From positions 1 to 64,000 of the forward strand of contig CAIOHR010000235.1 in the NCBI GenBank assembly GCA_903858115.1: a stretch of DNA of 64,000 nucleotides, in the 5' to 3' direction. The notes beneath the pieces were generated by a model. The model did no database searches, was not told the origin of the DNA, and worked only from the letters and a program-made list of their open reading frames with translations. The translations under genes were made by a program, and so were the position numbers. Position 1 is the stretch's first letter. Each line of letters opens with the position of its first letter. Shown here one piece after another: positions 19,275 to 28,565 of this stretch. The DNA comes from an uncultured Pirellula sp. Its GTDB lineage: Bacteria > Planctomycetota > Planctomycetia > Pirellulales > Pirellulaceae.

Positions 19275-20375
19275 TTATCGGTTGAGTGTCAGGCCGAAGG
19301 TGAATCCAGGCATGATCAAGTGCTGATCGTTCGAGAATTGGTTGCCTCCGCCAAGGTTTGTCGCGCCTCTCCATACTCCTCGACCGAAGTACAACATTTC
19401 AAAGCCACCTCGCAAATCGACGTGTTTGGTGGCCTTGTAGGCACCTTCGACCCGAATGTCGAATCCAACCGTATTCTCGTTATTTTTCCGTCCAAAGTAT
19501 GTTGCTGAGGATTGAGTCTGAACAATGGCTGCACCTGCAGCTGCAGTCGCGGCGTAGTATGTGTTTCTAGTTTCCGTCGAGTTGTTCTGGTTTTGGTAGA
19601 CGTGCCCTGCAAATACTTTCGCGTCGTTGGAGAAGGTCCAGCGGCGGACGAACTTGGTGTAGCGGAAGCCGAATTGCCCCAACAGCATGTGGTTGTTGGT
19701 TAACGCGATCTGCCTGGTGATTGTCTCTTGACTAGCGGTCGTAGCAAAGGGTGGAAATATGACTGCAGGGAAAAACTGATATTGGTCGTTTTGAGCGACG
19801 TCTTCAAACCGTACGTACCTCATCCCGATCATGGGTTCCAGAATTCCACCATATCGATAGGGTTCCAGCCGCCAAGTTTTGTTGGCATCGAAACTAAAGA
19901 ACGAACCGACGTTGACGCTATCCCTAATCGTATCCAATCGTTCGTCCACGCCAACTCCTGGCACGATAGGAATAATTGGAGCGTTTGCCAATCTTTGTTC
20001 GTACTGGTTGTAGATGTTGGGTCCCGACATGTGCATGGTCGAGAACGTCCAGCCTTTGTCGTTGTCCTTCATCCAACCCGCATCGAATCGATTGCCCCAC
20101 GTAAAGTCCAAAGCGTTCGAGGATGTCTCGGTGTCAGGTCGAGTGACTCCGAGATACATGCGATCGTAGGTGAAGAAGAAACCTTTATTGGCTCGCTGAC
20201 GAGCGGTGAGGTCCTCCATGTCTTGCAATTGCACTGGAGCAAAGAACTGCCAATCTGGATCAAAATGCACAGGCTCGGCATTTGGATGGTAACCATTCTG
20301 TGAGAATGCGACCGGACCTGCGACTGCCATCGCAGCCAAAACAAACATGCGTATCGTTCGTTGTAAAACGGACAT
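19275..20375 (-). CDS. BBP7-family outer-membrane beta-barrel protein
   Basis: The start at 20375 gives 366 residues with a signal peptide (MSVLQRTIRMFVLAAMAVAG, cleaved near AFSQ). The remainder is rich in alternating aromatic and polar residues with antiparallel repeats ending in a GFTFGLTLNR terminus, typical of barrel strands. It resembles the planctomycete BBP7 family, thought to be outer-membrane porin-like proteins. Conserved-looking parts include GFFFTYDRMYLGV near 65-77 and RLEPYRYGGILEPMIGMRYVRFED mid-protein. The reading frame is open upstream to a TTG at 20405, but the ATG fits the signal better. It ends in a strong terminator and stands alone. Confidence 0.78.
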   Translation of the reverse strand: MSVLQRTIRMFVLAAMAVAGPVAFSQNGYHPNAEPVHFDPDWQFFAPVQLQDMEDLTARQRANKGFFFTYDRMYLGVTRPDTETSSNALDFTWGNRFDAGWMKDNDKGWTFSTMHMSGPNIYNQYEQRLANAPIIPIVPGVGVDERLDTIRDSVNVGSFFSFDANKTWRLEPYRYGGILEPMIGMRYVRFEDVAQNDQYQFFPAVIFPPFATTASQETITRQIALTNNHMLLGQFGFRYTKFVRRWTFSNDAKVFAGHVYQNQNNSTETRNTYYAATAAAGAAIVQTQSSATYFGRKNNENTVGFDIRVEGAYKATKHVDLRGGFEMLYFGRGVWRGATNLGGGNQFSNDQHLIMPGFTFGLTLNR

Positions 20376-20688
20376 AATAACGTTCCCACCGTTCCTAAGC
20401 CCCAACGCAAAACTCTCAGTCTGTCCGAGAGATTGCAGAAAATCGGATTGTGCTTCTAGTATCGGAACTGCAGGCGCTTGAAATTGAATCGGTTTAGGTA
20501 AACCCTAGCGAAAATTCTGTTTGCAACTTTGATAGCGTTTGTTGCAATTAAGATAGTGCGGCCGCGTTTGAGCTCTATTTCCCTGGAATTTCGCGGGACT
20601 TCAAAACAAAGAGCGGACGATCATGCAGGACGGACCTCAGATGAAAATCCTGCGTATCGATCTAAAGATGATGATTCTCGTATTGCAC

Positions 20689-21681
20689 TCATGCTCGCCA
20701 TAAACAACCAGCCCACGACCAACCCACTCCGAAACCTACTAGCACGTTTGTCGAGCCCGCCGCGAGCCGGCCTTCTTTTCGAAGATCATCGATGAGGATA
20801 GGCAGGGTACACGATACAGTGTTCCCTCGGTTCTCCAGGCGAATAGGCAGATGATACTCGTCGGTGCCGAATGCGGTTTGAAGATGTTCCAACATCTTGC
20901 GAGTCGCTTGATGCATGAGAAAACAATCGACATCCGCTAGAGAAAGTCCCTCTCGGGCTAGCATCTCTCTCACCATTTGTGGAATGGCACCCACGGTGAA
21001 GCTCATCAGACTCGGACCGTCCATATAGAGTCTGCTATTCCAGCGTTTTCGATTTCGAGGTTTGATCGCACAGGAAGGTGTTCTTGCCCCTCCATCTGCC
21101 ACGATCAAGGTGTCCGCCCCGCTGCCATCTGTTCCGAATTGAAATCCGCGAAGAGCCGTGCCTTCTTGAGACTCAATAAGCGTTGCCGCACCTGCATCAC
21201 TAAAGATTGGGCGAATGGAACGGTCATTGTCGAGTATGTATTTCGAGTAGGTTTCGCCCGTAACAAGCAAAATGCGTTTGCATTGGCCACTTGCGATCAG
21301 CCCTTCGGCCATGGAAAGGCCGTAGACATATCCCGAGCAACCCAGGTTAAAATCGAGTGCTCCGCAGGTCGTCCGCAAATCGAGTCGATGTTGGATCAGA
21401 CACGCGGTTGTTGGAAGGGGATAGTCTGGAGTCTGCGTGCAGAAAAGCACATAGTCAATCGACTTCGGATCAACATTGTTTTCTTCAAACAGCTTGAGGC
21501 AGGCTTTGACGGCTAAATCGGAAGCCGTTTCGTCTGGAGCTGCGATGGTTCTGCTGTAAATACCAGTCTTTGCGGCGATCAGTGGCAAATCCCAGTCAGG
21601 GTTGAGCAACTGGAGTTCGTCGTTGGTTTCGATTCGTTCAGGAAAATGAACGGCGATAGGACCGATCTGCGAATGAAGCAC
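20689..21681 (-). CDS. 3-oxoacyl-ACP synthase III (KASIII/FabH family)
   Basis: This 330-residue thiolase-fold enzyme would condense an acyl-CoA with malonyl-ACP. The nucleophile Cys115 lies in DFNLGCSGYVYGL, the catalytic His in CFLMHQATRKML (about 255) and the Asn in LENRGNTVSCTLP (about 286). The C-terminus VLVGFGVGWSWAGCLW matches the family. The start codon is GTG (21679-21681) and no ATG lies nearby in frame. Neither acpP, fabD, fabG nor plsX is adjacent, so it may be an auxiliary or secondary-metabolism KASIII rather than the housekeeping FabH. The PKS cluster is 40 kb away, so I do not link them. Confidence 0.88.
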   Translation of the reverse strand: MLHSQIGPIAVHFPERIETNDELQLLNPDWDLPLIAAKTGIYSRTIAAPDETASDLAVKACLKLFEENNVDPKSIDYVLFCTQTPDYPLPTTACLIQHRLDLRTTCGALDFNLGCSGYVYGLSMAEGLIASGQCKRILLVTGETYSKYILDNDRSIRPIFSDAGAATLIESQEGTALRGFQFGTDGSGADTLIVADGGARTPSCAIKPRNRKRWNSRLYMDGPSLMSFTVGAIPQMVREMLAREGLSLADVDCFLMHQATRKMLEHLQTAFGTDEYHLPIRLENRGNTVSCTLPILIDDLRKEGRLAAGSTNVLVGFGVGWSWAGCLWRA

Positions 21682-21881
21682 TTTGTTGGATACAGAAAAG
21701 GGGATGCCGACTAAACTCGAAGCAACATCATAACGGCGGTTAAGGTAGCATGGTAGCTAAGGCTTGCATTCGAATAACCAATTTTAGGTGGTTGTTATGC
21801 TATTCCGCTACGGGCCTTGAGTGCGGGCTTTTATGCACGGGCCTACATGTACGAACTTATGTTCGGGGTTCATGCGAACCC

Positions 21882-22367
21882 TTAGGGGCTGAGTGGAACG
21901 ATAGGCAAATTGTTCACTGCCGGTGGAGGAGGTGGTACCGCTACCCCTTGGCCCGCTTGAAGACGCAATTGTTCGCCGCTTGCAATGAGAGCATCGTTCG
22001 ACACCGATGGAGTCGGGGTCAGCTGGACGTCGATGATCCGTTCGTCTCGTTTTTCAAACGGCCAAAGGGACTCGCTGACAAAATCCAACGGTGGAATCGC
22101 ATACCAGGGCGGGTTGAATCGCCTCAAGAATCGTTCGGTTCGATAGCCATCTCGAACAATCTCAAAATTTCTCGTCCCATAGTAGACGTAGTTAGTCGAC
22201 GCAGGACTCAACCCGATGGGCTTCCTGTCGACGTATACCATCGCACCGGGCGGGTTGGTTCGAACCGTCATCCGCTTCCGCACACAGCCTGCCATCGGGC
22301 AAGACGTCAACCATGCCAGGGCCAGCATGGCGATTCGAGAACGTTGTTTTTTGAGTACGTCGAACAT
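21882..22367 (-). CDS. PEGA-domain lipoprotein
   Basis: The 161-residue protein has a signal sequence with a lipobox-like CPMAGC ending at about Cys28, so it should be lipid-anchored. The PEGA-type segment follows at about 33-75: MTVRTNPPGAMVYVDRKPIG and then YGTRNFEIVRDGYRTER. PEGA domains are small beta modules of surface proteins. The C-terminus is low in complexity with a run of prolines (VAVPPPPPAVN). It is downstream of the HAAS/PadR genes on the same strand, 135 bases away, and could be read from the same promoter. The role is unknown; similar lipoproteins are common in planctomycetes. Confidence 0.78.
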   Translation of the reverse strand: MFDVLKKQRSRIAMLALAWLTSCPMAGCVRKRMTVRTNPPGAMVYVDRKPIGLSPASTNYVYYGTRNFEIVRDGYRTERFLRRFNPPWYAIPPLDFVSESLWPFEKRDERIIDVQLTPTPSVSNDALIASGEQLRLQAGQGVAVPPPPPAVNNLPIVPLSP

Positions 22368-22502
22368 CGTATGTCGGCAACGGAGAATTCTTGAGCAATT
22401 GAGAAGCGAACAATACAGGCTTCAGCTTTTTGACCGCAAGTGCACCGTGGTAAGCTGCGTGATTTGGGTTGATCCCGAAACCAGAGCGACAGACGGGCAC
22501 GC

Positions 22503-23471
22503 TTACATCGCTGGCACGGACTCGCCGCCGCCAAGTGTTACCGGTGGTTCCACGACAACGACCTCCGGTCGATGCGTCATTCGTTGACAGGCCTGCCAAC
22601 TCCAAACGCGTTGGATCACGCGATAATTCAAATAGACGACTGCTGCTGCCAATAATGGGATCCAAAGCGGTGTCTCAATCACTAACAGAATAGCGATCGC
22701 ATTCAGGAGCAGGACAGGCAAGACCATCGCGCCGGCAAAAGCCCATCTGCCACCCCACAGCTTCCCATCGGCTCGCTTGATACGATACACCGAGAACCAA
22801 CCTGCTGCACATCCGACGATAAGTAGGAATGCTACCAAAGCCGTCAATCCCTCGTTTCTTCTACCCGCAATTGCCATCAAGAATGCCATCAAACTGCTGA
22901 TGCAACTGACGATGGCGAATTCATCCAACCGCGGTCGATTCATGTACGAAAGTGTCTTCGCTCGAACAGCGTGGGCTCTCGATCGCACATCCGGCATGGT
23001 AAACCAGGGAAGTTTAACGTTCGACGGCTCCATGTTTGGCGATTCAGAGGCGGATGGTCTTTCAACATTCGAAGCATCCGCCTTCGACGCTTCATCACGT
23101 TCGACAGATGTGGATTTTTCAGATGCTTTGCCAAAGTGTGCATGACTCTCAAGCGGCACTTGGCTGTCAAGCGGTTCTGCGATGCTTTCCTTGCTCAGTG
23201 AATCGCTCATCGGTTCTGCCCGGCGATAGGAGTCTGGCGCATCGAGAGTATCGAGAACGCTCAAAACGGTTGACAAACTGCCAGATGCACCGGAGTCCGA
23301 TTTCGCAGCGATCATGGAGTGAATTTGTGATTCAAGTTCGCCCAGGATGAGTGTCCTTTCAGATCGTGAGACTTTCTGCTCCAAGAGAACTTGCTCTACA
23401 GCGTCGAGATAGTTGTTGATGGATTTGTGAGATTCTTCCGCTAATTCCACGGGGGTATGATGATGTTCCAT
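22503..23471 (-). CDS. HAAS-domain membrane protein, partner of PadR regulator
   Basis: The start at 23471 (MEHHHTPVELAEES) is chosen because the frame further upstream overlaps padR in a shadow frame, and AAGGACAGGA precedes it. The 322-residue product has an N-terminal helical domain (about 16-55, YLDAVEQVLLEQKVSRSERTLILGELESQIH in outline) like the HAAS domain that accompanies PadR regulators. A long acidic, serine-rich linker (about 60-170) and four or five membrane segments (about 180-300) follow. The C-terminus is cytoplasmic or periplasmic and Val/Pro-rich. The gene is 74 bases downstream of padR. By analogy with known PadR-HAAS pairs it may sense a membrane signal or be the regulated target. 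Which of the two is not decidable here. Confidence 0.72.
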   Translation of the reverse strand: MEHHHTPVELAEESHKSINNYLDAVEQVLLEQKVSRSERTLILGELESQIHSMIAAKSDSGASGSLSTVLSVLDTLDAPDSYRRAEPMSDSLSKESIAEPLDSQVPLESHAHFGKASEKSTSVERDEASKADASNVERPSASESPNMEPSNVKLPWFTMPDVRSRAHAVRAKTLSYMNRPRLDEFAIVSCISSLMAFLMAIAGRRNEGLTALVAFLLIVGCAAGWFSVYRIKRADGKLWGGRWAFAGAMVLPVLLLNAIAILLVIETPLWIPLLAAAVVYLNYRVIQRVWSWQACQRMTHRPEVVVVEPPVTLGGGESVPAM

Positions 23472-23545
23472 GAATGGTCCTGTCCTTATGGTTTGATTTG
23501 AACGGTTTTTCTTGAGACGAAAATGAAATGCGATGCGTTCGCCAC

Positions 23546-23890
23546 TCAAGTGGCTAACACTGTTTGGGGAGCTAACAATTGGGAAACGCTTCCTACGATG
23601 GTGGCCCATGTATTCGACAATTCTCGCAACCTCTTCTTTCCATTCGACGAGAGACTGTAGTAACGTCGAGGAGGACCAGATGTGCTCTTCTCGATCCGCA
23701 GCTTCAACAGACCGTCTTTCGAAAGTCGAGCCAAAAGAGGATAGATAGTGCTTTCCGTGACTTCCATGCCGGGAGTTTTGCCCATCTGCTCCACCACGGC
23801 GTAACCGTACGTCTCTTCGCGATCCACGATTGCCAGTACGCAAAGTTCGAGAACTCCTTTGCGCATTTGCGATAACCAAGTTGAGTCCAT
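23546..23890 (-). CDS. PadR-family transcriptional regulator
   Basis: The start at 23890 gives 114 residues, MDSTWLSQMRKGVLELCVL onward, the usual PadR N-terminus. The winged-helix DNA-binding core shows REETYGYAVVEQM, the recognition region VTESTIYPLLARLSKDGLL and the wing GPPRRYYSLSSNGKKRL. The short C-terminal helix suggests subfamily 2 (no long effector domain). PadR proteins are repressors released by ligands, and they commonly regulate their own operon. The gene just downstream encodes the HAAS membrane protein, supporting a regulator-sensor pair. The longer frame to 23950 has no support. Confidence 0.9.
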   Translation of the reverse strand: MDSTWLSQMRKGVLELCVLAIVDREETYGYAVVEQMGKTPGMEVTESTIYPLLARLSKDGLLKLRIEKSTSGPPRRYYSLSSNGKKRLRELSNTWATIVGSVSQLLAPQTVLAT

Positions 23891-24166
23891 AAGGCATCCT
23901 TTTGAATCAGAAATCAATGAACCAAGGAGATGGAACCACGCCAAAGCCACATCGCCTTACTACTGTGTTTCGCACAGTACCGGCGATTCTTGGGAAATAC
24001 AAGAATGAAATTTGCTGAAACAACGAAGGGTGTCTCCAAACAGGAGAGCCGTGCAGATGGCTGCCACGGGCTTAGGATTCAGGATACAATGGCAATTGCT
24101 TGAGTCGCTTGGCGACCGTAATCCATCCGAATTACACCTTTTGTCCTCACCCACCTGGAGTAACTA

Positions 24167-24904
24167 ATGACCCGCCAACTGTTTCTTATTGCCGTTTGCT
24201 TATTTCCGTCGGTTCTGTTCGCTCAAGACGTCAACACCGCTCCGAAAGAATCCAGTGACCTGAAGAGCATTTTCAACGGAAAGGATTTAAGCGGCTGGGA
24301 CGGTGATCCTACCATGTGGTCCGTCAAGGATGGTGTCATCCATGGCGAAACGACTGCAGAGAATCCCGCCAAGGGCAATACGTTCTTGATTTGGAAGGGT
24401 GGATCGACCAAGGACTTTGAACTACGTCTTTCTTTCCGATGCAATGCGACGAACAACTCTGGCATTCAGTATCGCTCGAAACATTTCACCGACGCGTCTG
24501 CAAAAAACAAATGGGTGGTAAAGGGTTACCAGCATGAACTACGCAACGAAGCAAAGTTTCCCAACATCTCGGGTTTTATTTACGACGAAGGTGGAAAGCG
24601 TGGGCGCATTTGTCTCGTAGGTGAAAAAGCGAGCTGGGAAAAAGATGGGAAGCAAGTTCACGGTACATTGATCGACCAAGCCGGATTTGAAAAACTTTTC
24701 AAACTCGACGACTGGAACGACGTCGTCATCATCGGTAAGGGGAATCAGATCAAACACTACCTTAACAATCGATTGATTCTCGACTTTACGGACAATGAGC
24801 CGAGCCTCGCTTTGCTCGAAGGCGTTCTAGCGTTGCAGCTTCATGCGGGCAAGCCAATGTGGGCTGAGTTCAAAAACATTCGTATTCGAGAATTGAAAGA
24901 GTAG
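24167..24904 (+). CDS. DUF1080 (3-keto-glycoside hydrolase-like) secreted protein
   Basis: The 245-residue protein has a signal peptide (MTRQLFLIAVCLFPSVLFAQ) and a single DUF1080 concanavalin-like beta-sandwich: SIFNGKDLSGWDG near 35-47, WSVKDGVIHGE, NNSGIQYRS near 102-110, and a C-terminal AEFKNIRIREL. Members of this family act on 3-keto-disaccharides or glycosides formed by Gfo/Idh-type oxidoreductases; many planctomycete members are uncharacterised. A ribosome site GGAG is at 24154-24157. A Gfo/Idh enzyme (30366) and an isomerase (35532) lie in the same window, though not in one operon. Hairpins follow the stop codon. Confidence 0.82.
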   Translation: MTRQLFLIAVCLFPSVLFAQDVNTAPKESSDLKSIFNGKDLSGWDGDPTMWSVKDGVIHGETTAENPAKGNTFLIWKGGSTKDFELRLSFRCNATNNSGIQYRSKHFTDASAKNKWVVKGYQHELRNEAKFPNISGFIYDEGGKRGRICLVGEKASWEKDGKQVHGTLIDQAGFEKLFKLDDWNDVVIIGKGNQIKHYLNNRLILDFTDNEPSLALLEGVLALQLHAGKPMWAEFKNIRIRELKE

Positions 24905-24962
24905 TCTTTCGACTACCGTCGGATTCAACATAAACGAATCACTCGATTCCTAGAGTGATTCG
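24901..24962 (+). terminator. Tandem hairpins at the end of the DUF1080 gene
   Basis: A six-base stem (24901-24906 with 24911-24916, loop TTTC) overlaps the TAG stop codon. A perfect ten-base stem follows (CGAATCACTC at 24935-24944 with 24953-24962, loop of eight). There is no strong T run, so this may act as an RNA 3' end stabiliser or a weak terminator. Confidence 0.45.
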
Positions 24963-25032
24963 GCGATGGACCAACATAGATGCGAATCGCGCTTCTGAGA
25001 CGCTATCAAAGCCAATTTAGACGGAACAGAAA

Positions 25033-26673
25033 ATGACACGGACGACATTTGCTCTTACAAAACTCAGTTCCTGGGTTGCTCTTGAGAAGCATGCCGATGC
25101 CATTCGAACCGTTCACCTTTGCACGCTCTTTTCTCAAGATCCCAAACGAGGTGAGCGGTTCTGTATAGAAGTCGCAGGTCTGTTCCTGGACTATTCGAAG
25201 AATCGAATCACAGACGAAACTATTCAGCTTCTGGTTCGATTAGCAGAGGAGTGCGGTCTTCGAGAACGAATCGAGTCGATGTTCTCCGGAGAGAAAATCA
25301 ACATCACAGAGAATCGCGCAGTATTGCATATTGCTTTGCGTGCTCCAGTGAATTCGAACGTTTCTACCGACGGCAAGAATGTCGTTCCTGAAGTACATGC
25401 GGTTCTCCAAAAAATGTCGGGCTTCGTCAATCGAGTTCGCAGTGGCGAATGGAAAGGGCAGACTGGCTCGCGAATCAAAAATGTCGTGAACATCGGTATT
25501 GGCGGTTCCGATCTTGGCCCCGTGATGGCGTACGAAGCGCTTCGGCATTACAGCGATCGATCGATGACTTTTCGTTTCGTTTCGAATGTCGATGGAATCG
25601 ATTTTGTCGAAGCAACTCGAGATCTGGATCCCGCAGAGACTTTGTTTATCGTTTCCTCCAAGACCTTCACCACGATGGAGACGATGACCAACGCTGAGAG
25701 CGCGCGCGATTGGTTGTTGCGCAAACTTGGATCGCGTGAGGCTGTCGCTAAGCACTTTGTTGCCGTTTCGACAAATGCAGAAAAAGTCGCCGCTTTCGGT
25801 ATCGATACTGCCAACATGTTTGGGTTCTGGGATTGGGTGGGAGGTCGTTACTCGATGGATTCAGCGATCGGGTTATCCACCATGCTGGCCGTTGGACCCG
25901 AACATTTTTTCGCGATGTTGGAAGGGTTTTATGAGATGGACGAGCATTATCGCACAGCTCCCTTCGACCAAAACCTACCCGCGTTGATGGGATTGCTCAG
26001 CGTTTGGTATACCAACTTTTTCGATGCACATACCGTTGCCGTCTTGCCGTACGAAAATTATCTCAAACGTTTTCCTGCCTACCTGCAACAACTGACGATG
26101 GAAAGCAATGGAAAGAGCGTCACGCTCGATGGTACCAAAGTGACTTACGATACAGGCCCGATTTATTGGGGGGAGCCGGGTACGAATGGTCAACATTCTT
26201 TCTACCAATTGATCCATCAAGGGAGCCGGCTTATACCGTGCGACTTTATCGCATTCGTTCACGCACTCACTCCCATTGGACGCCACCATGACATCTTATT
26301 GGCAAACGTTTTGGCTCAATCAGAAGCGTTAGCGTTCGGCAAAACGCACGAACAAGTGAAATCGGAAGGGACCGCCGATTGGCTCGTGGCTCACCGAGTT
26401 TTTGAAGGAAATCGTCCATCGAACACGATTATGGCGGATCGCCTGACTCCGAAAGTTCTCGGCAGCTTGATCGCACTTTACGAACATATCGTTTTCACTC
26501 AAGGTGCGATATGGAACGTCAATCCATTTGATCAATGGGGCGTGGAGTTGGGTAAAGCACTTGCTCAAGCGATCATTCCAGAACTAGAAGACACTGAGTC
26601 TCCGGAACTAAAACATGATAGTTCGACGAATAACCTGATCTCGCGATACCGTCACAAGAAGGGAATGAAGTAG
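25033..26673 (+). CDS. pgi: Glucose-6-phosphate isomerase
   Basis: This cytoplasmic enzyme interconverts glucose 6-phosphate and fructose 6-phosphate. The 546-residue protein has the family signatures [18 protein letters not shown] (about 156-173), the signature segment [13 protein letters not shown] (about 267-279), [22 protein letters not shown] with the general-base glutamate region, [15 protein letters not shown] with the catalytic His, and [15 protein letters not shown] with the C-terminal active-site lysine. Length is normal for the long bacterial form. The gene stands alone, converging on the PQQ propeller gene with 18 bases between their stops. The first 25 codons are somewhat divergent, but the ATG has GGAAC upstream. 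Confidence 0.96.
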   Translation: MTRTTFALTKLSSWVALEKHADAIRTVHLCTLFSQDPKRGERFCIEVAGLFLDYSKNRITDETIQLLVRLAEECGLRERIESMFSGEKINITENRAVLHIALRAPVNSNVSTDGKNVVPEVHAVLQKMSGFVNRVRSGEWKGQTGSRIKNVVNIGIGGSDLGPVMAYEALRHYSDRSMTFRFVSNVDGIDFVEATRDLDPAETLFIVSSKTFTTMETMTNAESARDWLLRKLGSREAVAKHFVAVSTNAEKVAAFGIDTANMFGFWDWVGGRYSMDSAIGLSTMLAVGPEHFFAMLEGFYEMDEHYRTAPFDQNLPALMGLLSVWYTNFFDAHTVAVLPYENYLKRFPAYLQQLTMESNGKSVTLDGTKVTYDTGPIYWGEPGTNGQHSFYQLIHQGSRLIPCDFIAFVHALTPIGRHHDILLANVLAQSEALAFGKTHEQVKSEGTADWLVAHRVFEGNRPSNTIMADRLTPKVLGSLIALYEHIVFTQGAIWNVNPFDQWGVELGKALAQAIIPELEDTESPELKHDSSTNNLISRYRHKKGMK

Positions 26674-26682
26674 TCCGGTGAG

Positions 26683-26703
26683 AGCAGGCACTTATCGCTT
26701 GCT
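26683..26703. terminator. Weak hairpin between convergent genes
   Basis: AGCAGGC (26683-26689) pairs with GCTTGCT (26697-26703) through seven pairs including one G-U. It covers the short gap between pgi and the convergent PQQ gene. There is no T run, so the terminator call is tentative. Confidence 0.25.
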
Positions 26704-28041
26704 AATACAGTAGAGACCGTCGATTCCGCGAAGGTAGATCGAGTCGTTGGCGATGGCGGGTGTTGCCCAAAAAGTATCTTCAATCTTACCTTGGCCAACG
26801 ATCGGAAACTCGGAACTTGCTTCGAGCAAAACGGAGTTTCCTTCTTCGTCGAGAATCAGAACCTTGTCGTCCACAATCAACGGACTTGCCGCGACCATCT
26901 TGAGCATGCCCAAGCGTCGCTCTTGGACCTTTTTCCCAGTGTCCGCTTCGTAGGCTCGCAATATATTGTTATCCATGACCACGACAAACTTGCCCGAGGA
27001 AACAGGTGAGGCCATTCCTGGCCCCGCTTTATTTTCCAACCAGTCGCAGTTGCGAAATGATTGGTTCTTCTTTTCTGGTGTCAGATCCCCTGAGGCACCA
27101 GAGTGCATCGCGAATAACGGCCCCTTGGACATCGGATCCGAACCACCAAAGTAGATTCGATTGGAATCGCTGGCGATCGAACAAGCCGTCGGTGCTTTGA
27201 CTTTGTCGATGGTCCATAGTTTGCTTCCATTTGCAGGATCGTAGCTTGTGAGTCGTTCGCCCCCCGAGGAAATCAGTTCCGTACGAACCCCATTTTTCCA
27301 CACGATCGGCGAACTCCACGAGCTTCCAAATTTATCTCGATTGTCCGACCAGACCACATCGCCTGATTGGGCGTTGACGCACGTGAGCGATGCGCTCTTT
27401 TCGGTGAAGTGCTGTGCGAATACTCGTCCGTCATGGATTGCCAGCGAGCTTCCGGTGCCAAAGCCATTATTGGTCGGAAAGGCCCCCAGTTCCTTCTTCC
27501 ATAAGGAAGATCCATCATGAGATAGTCCCGCCATCGTGCCTGTGGCTCCAAAGAACACATAGACGCCTTTCTCATCGACGACAGGTGATTCTGTAGCATA
27601 CGTATTCGACGGATGGATGGGATGCTCTGGACGTCCTTCCACGACAGTCTGTTTCCAAATCAATTGACCATTCGTTGTGTTGTAGCAATGTACCTGCCAC
27701 TGGATTTGAACCTTGGGGGCTGCCGACAATCCGCCCATACCCATACTTTGCGGCATGCGCACCCCGCCTGCAAAATCTTTAGGTCGCATTTCTTTGTCAG
27801 AAACCGCAGTCGTTACAAACAACAACTGTTTCCAAATGACAGGTTGCGACCAACCCGCACCGGGTACGACCACCTTCCATGCCAGGTTTTTTTCTGCGGA
27901 CCATTCCATCGGAATGTTCTGATTTCGGATGACTCCGCTGCCACCACCCCGAAACTGCGAAAAATCTGCGGACGTCGGCGGAACAAGGACTCCAAAGAAC
28001 ATGCTAGCCAATGTGATTTTTGGAAGAAGCCTAGGAAACAT
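26692..28041 (-). CDS. Secreted PQQ-like beta-propeller protein
   Basis: The 449-residue product from the ATG at 28041 has a signal peptide ending near PTSADF and then repeats of the PQQ-binding-like propeller: WSAEKNLAWKVVVPGAGWSQP, DEKGVYVFFGATGTMAGLSHDGSSLWKKEL, VNAQSGDVVWSDN, YDPANGSKLWTID and AYEADTGKKVQERRLG. Such repeats build a seven- or eight-bladed wheel as in BamB. Planctomycetes encode many copies of this family, with unknown roles in the periplasm. AGGTG six bases upstream supports the ATG over the GTG at 28050, which falls inside that ribosome site. A second member is at 42065. No PQQ-dehydrogenase active-site pattern is visible. Confidence 0.82.
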   Translation of the reverse strand: MFPRLLPKITLASMFFGVLVPPTSADFSQFRGGGSGVIRNQNIPMEWSAEKNLAWKVVVPGAGWSQPVIWKQLLFVTTAVSDKEMRPKDFAGGVRMPQSMGMGGLSAAPKVQIQWQVHCYNTTNGQLIWKQTVVEGRPEHPIHPSNTYATESPVVDEKGVYVFFGATGTMAGLSHDGSSLWKKELGAFPTNNGFGTGSSLAIHDGRVFAQHFTEKSASLTCVNAQSGDVVWSDNRDKFGSSWSSPIVWKNGVRTELISSGGERLTSYDPANGSKLWTIDKVKAPTACSIASDSNRIYFGGSDPMSKGPLFAMHSGASGDLTPEKKNQSFRNCDWLENKAGPGMASPVSSGKFVVVMDNNILRAYEADTGKKVQERRLGMLKMVAASPLIVDDKVLILDEEGNSVLLEASSEFPIVGQGKIEDTFWATPAIANDSIYLRGIDGLYCISKR

Positions 28042-28425
28042 TGGGATCACCTGAATGTTAAGGAGTTAGAGAGAGGAAAGTTCTGCCGCAAAGGCTGGGT
28101 ATACGACTAAGTTAGTATCGCAAGCTGTCAATTGCGTGGAAGCTCCTTTCGCCCTCAATCATTCGTCGCTATTTCAGCAGCCGATGCACCGGAACGAAAA
28201 GTCGAGTGTTTTCGTCTTTAGCCAAAGTGCAGGACATTTTTCTGTCGGGCAGAACTGTGACCTTGACGGCTAGGAAAGAGAAACCGCGGCACCGGAATTT
28301 TCTAAAATTCCGAAAACAGAATGCCGATGCTGCAGATTCGCAGGAAGGCGAAAAGTCCGCTACCGTTGTGGACTGATTTCTATGGATGGGCGGTTTCTCA
28401 CTATTTGCACGAGAGGTCCGACCTT
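28042..28425. other. Intergenic region before trpF
   Basis: About 380 bases between the PQQ gene and the small frame at 28426 hold no credible gene. The only marked feature is the 20-base palindrome at 28293-28312. The divergent promoters for the PQQ gene and for trpF should lie here, but I could not identify convincing -35 and -10 boxes. Confidence 0.6.
28293..28312. promoter_or_regulatory. 20-bp palindrome, candidate operator
   Basis: CGGAATTTT, two central bases, then AAAATTCCG: a perfect inverted repeat of nine-base arms. The two-base centre is too short for a stable hairpin loop, so protein binding is more likely than termination. It lies in the divergent region upstream of trpF and of the PQQ gene. 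Confidence 0.35.
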
Positions 28426-28518
28426 ATGTCTATCGAATTTCTAAATACCGCGATGGTATCACTCTTTGTGGGAGTATGGCTACTTGTCGGCCATATCATT
28501 TCGGTGGATCATTTTTAG
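28426..28518 (+). CDS. Possible 30-residue membrane peptide
   Basis: This short frame is preceded by GAGAGG (28411-28416) nine bases before the ATG, a good ribosome site. The product begins MSIEFLNTAMVSLFVGVWLL and contains one hydrophobic stretch of about 20 residues, long enough for a single membrane span, then a short polar end. It ends 47 bases before trpF on the same strand. I do not recognise a family. Short hydrophobic frames arise by chance, so this rests on the ribosome site and the membrane pattern only. Confidence 0.3.
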   Translation: MSIEFLNTAMVSLFVGVWLLVGHIISVDHF

Positions 28519-28565
28519 TTCCCAAGTCCGGTCGTAACGGCCAAACACAAAATGATTCAAGTTTG

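Noticed and set aside
20689-21681. OleA-type role for the KASIII gene in olefin synthesis
   Set aside because: No OleB, OleC or OleD genes are adjacent; the OleD-like reductase is in the PKS operon 40 kb away.
23472-23897. N-terminal extension of the HAAS protein frame
   Set aside because: It overlaps padR in another frame and is arginine-rich shadow sequence; the ATG at 23471 has a ribosome site.
28386-28565. Upstream extension of the trpF frame
   Set aside because: The 60 codons contain nothing of the family and exceed the normal length; the barrel starts right after 28566.
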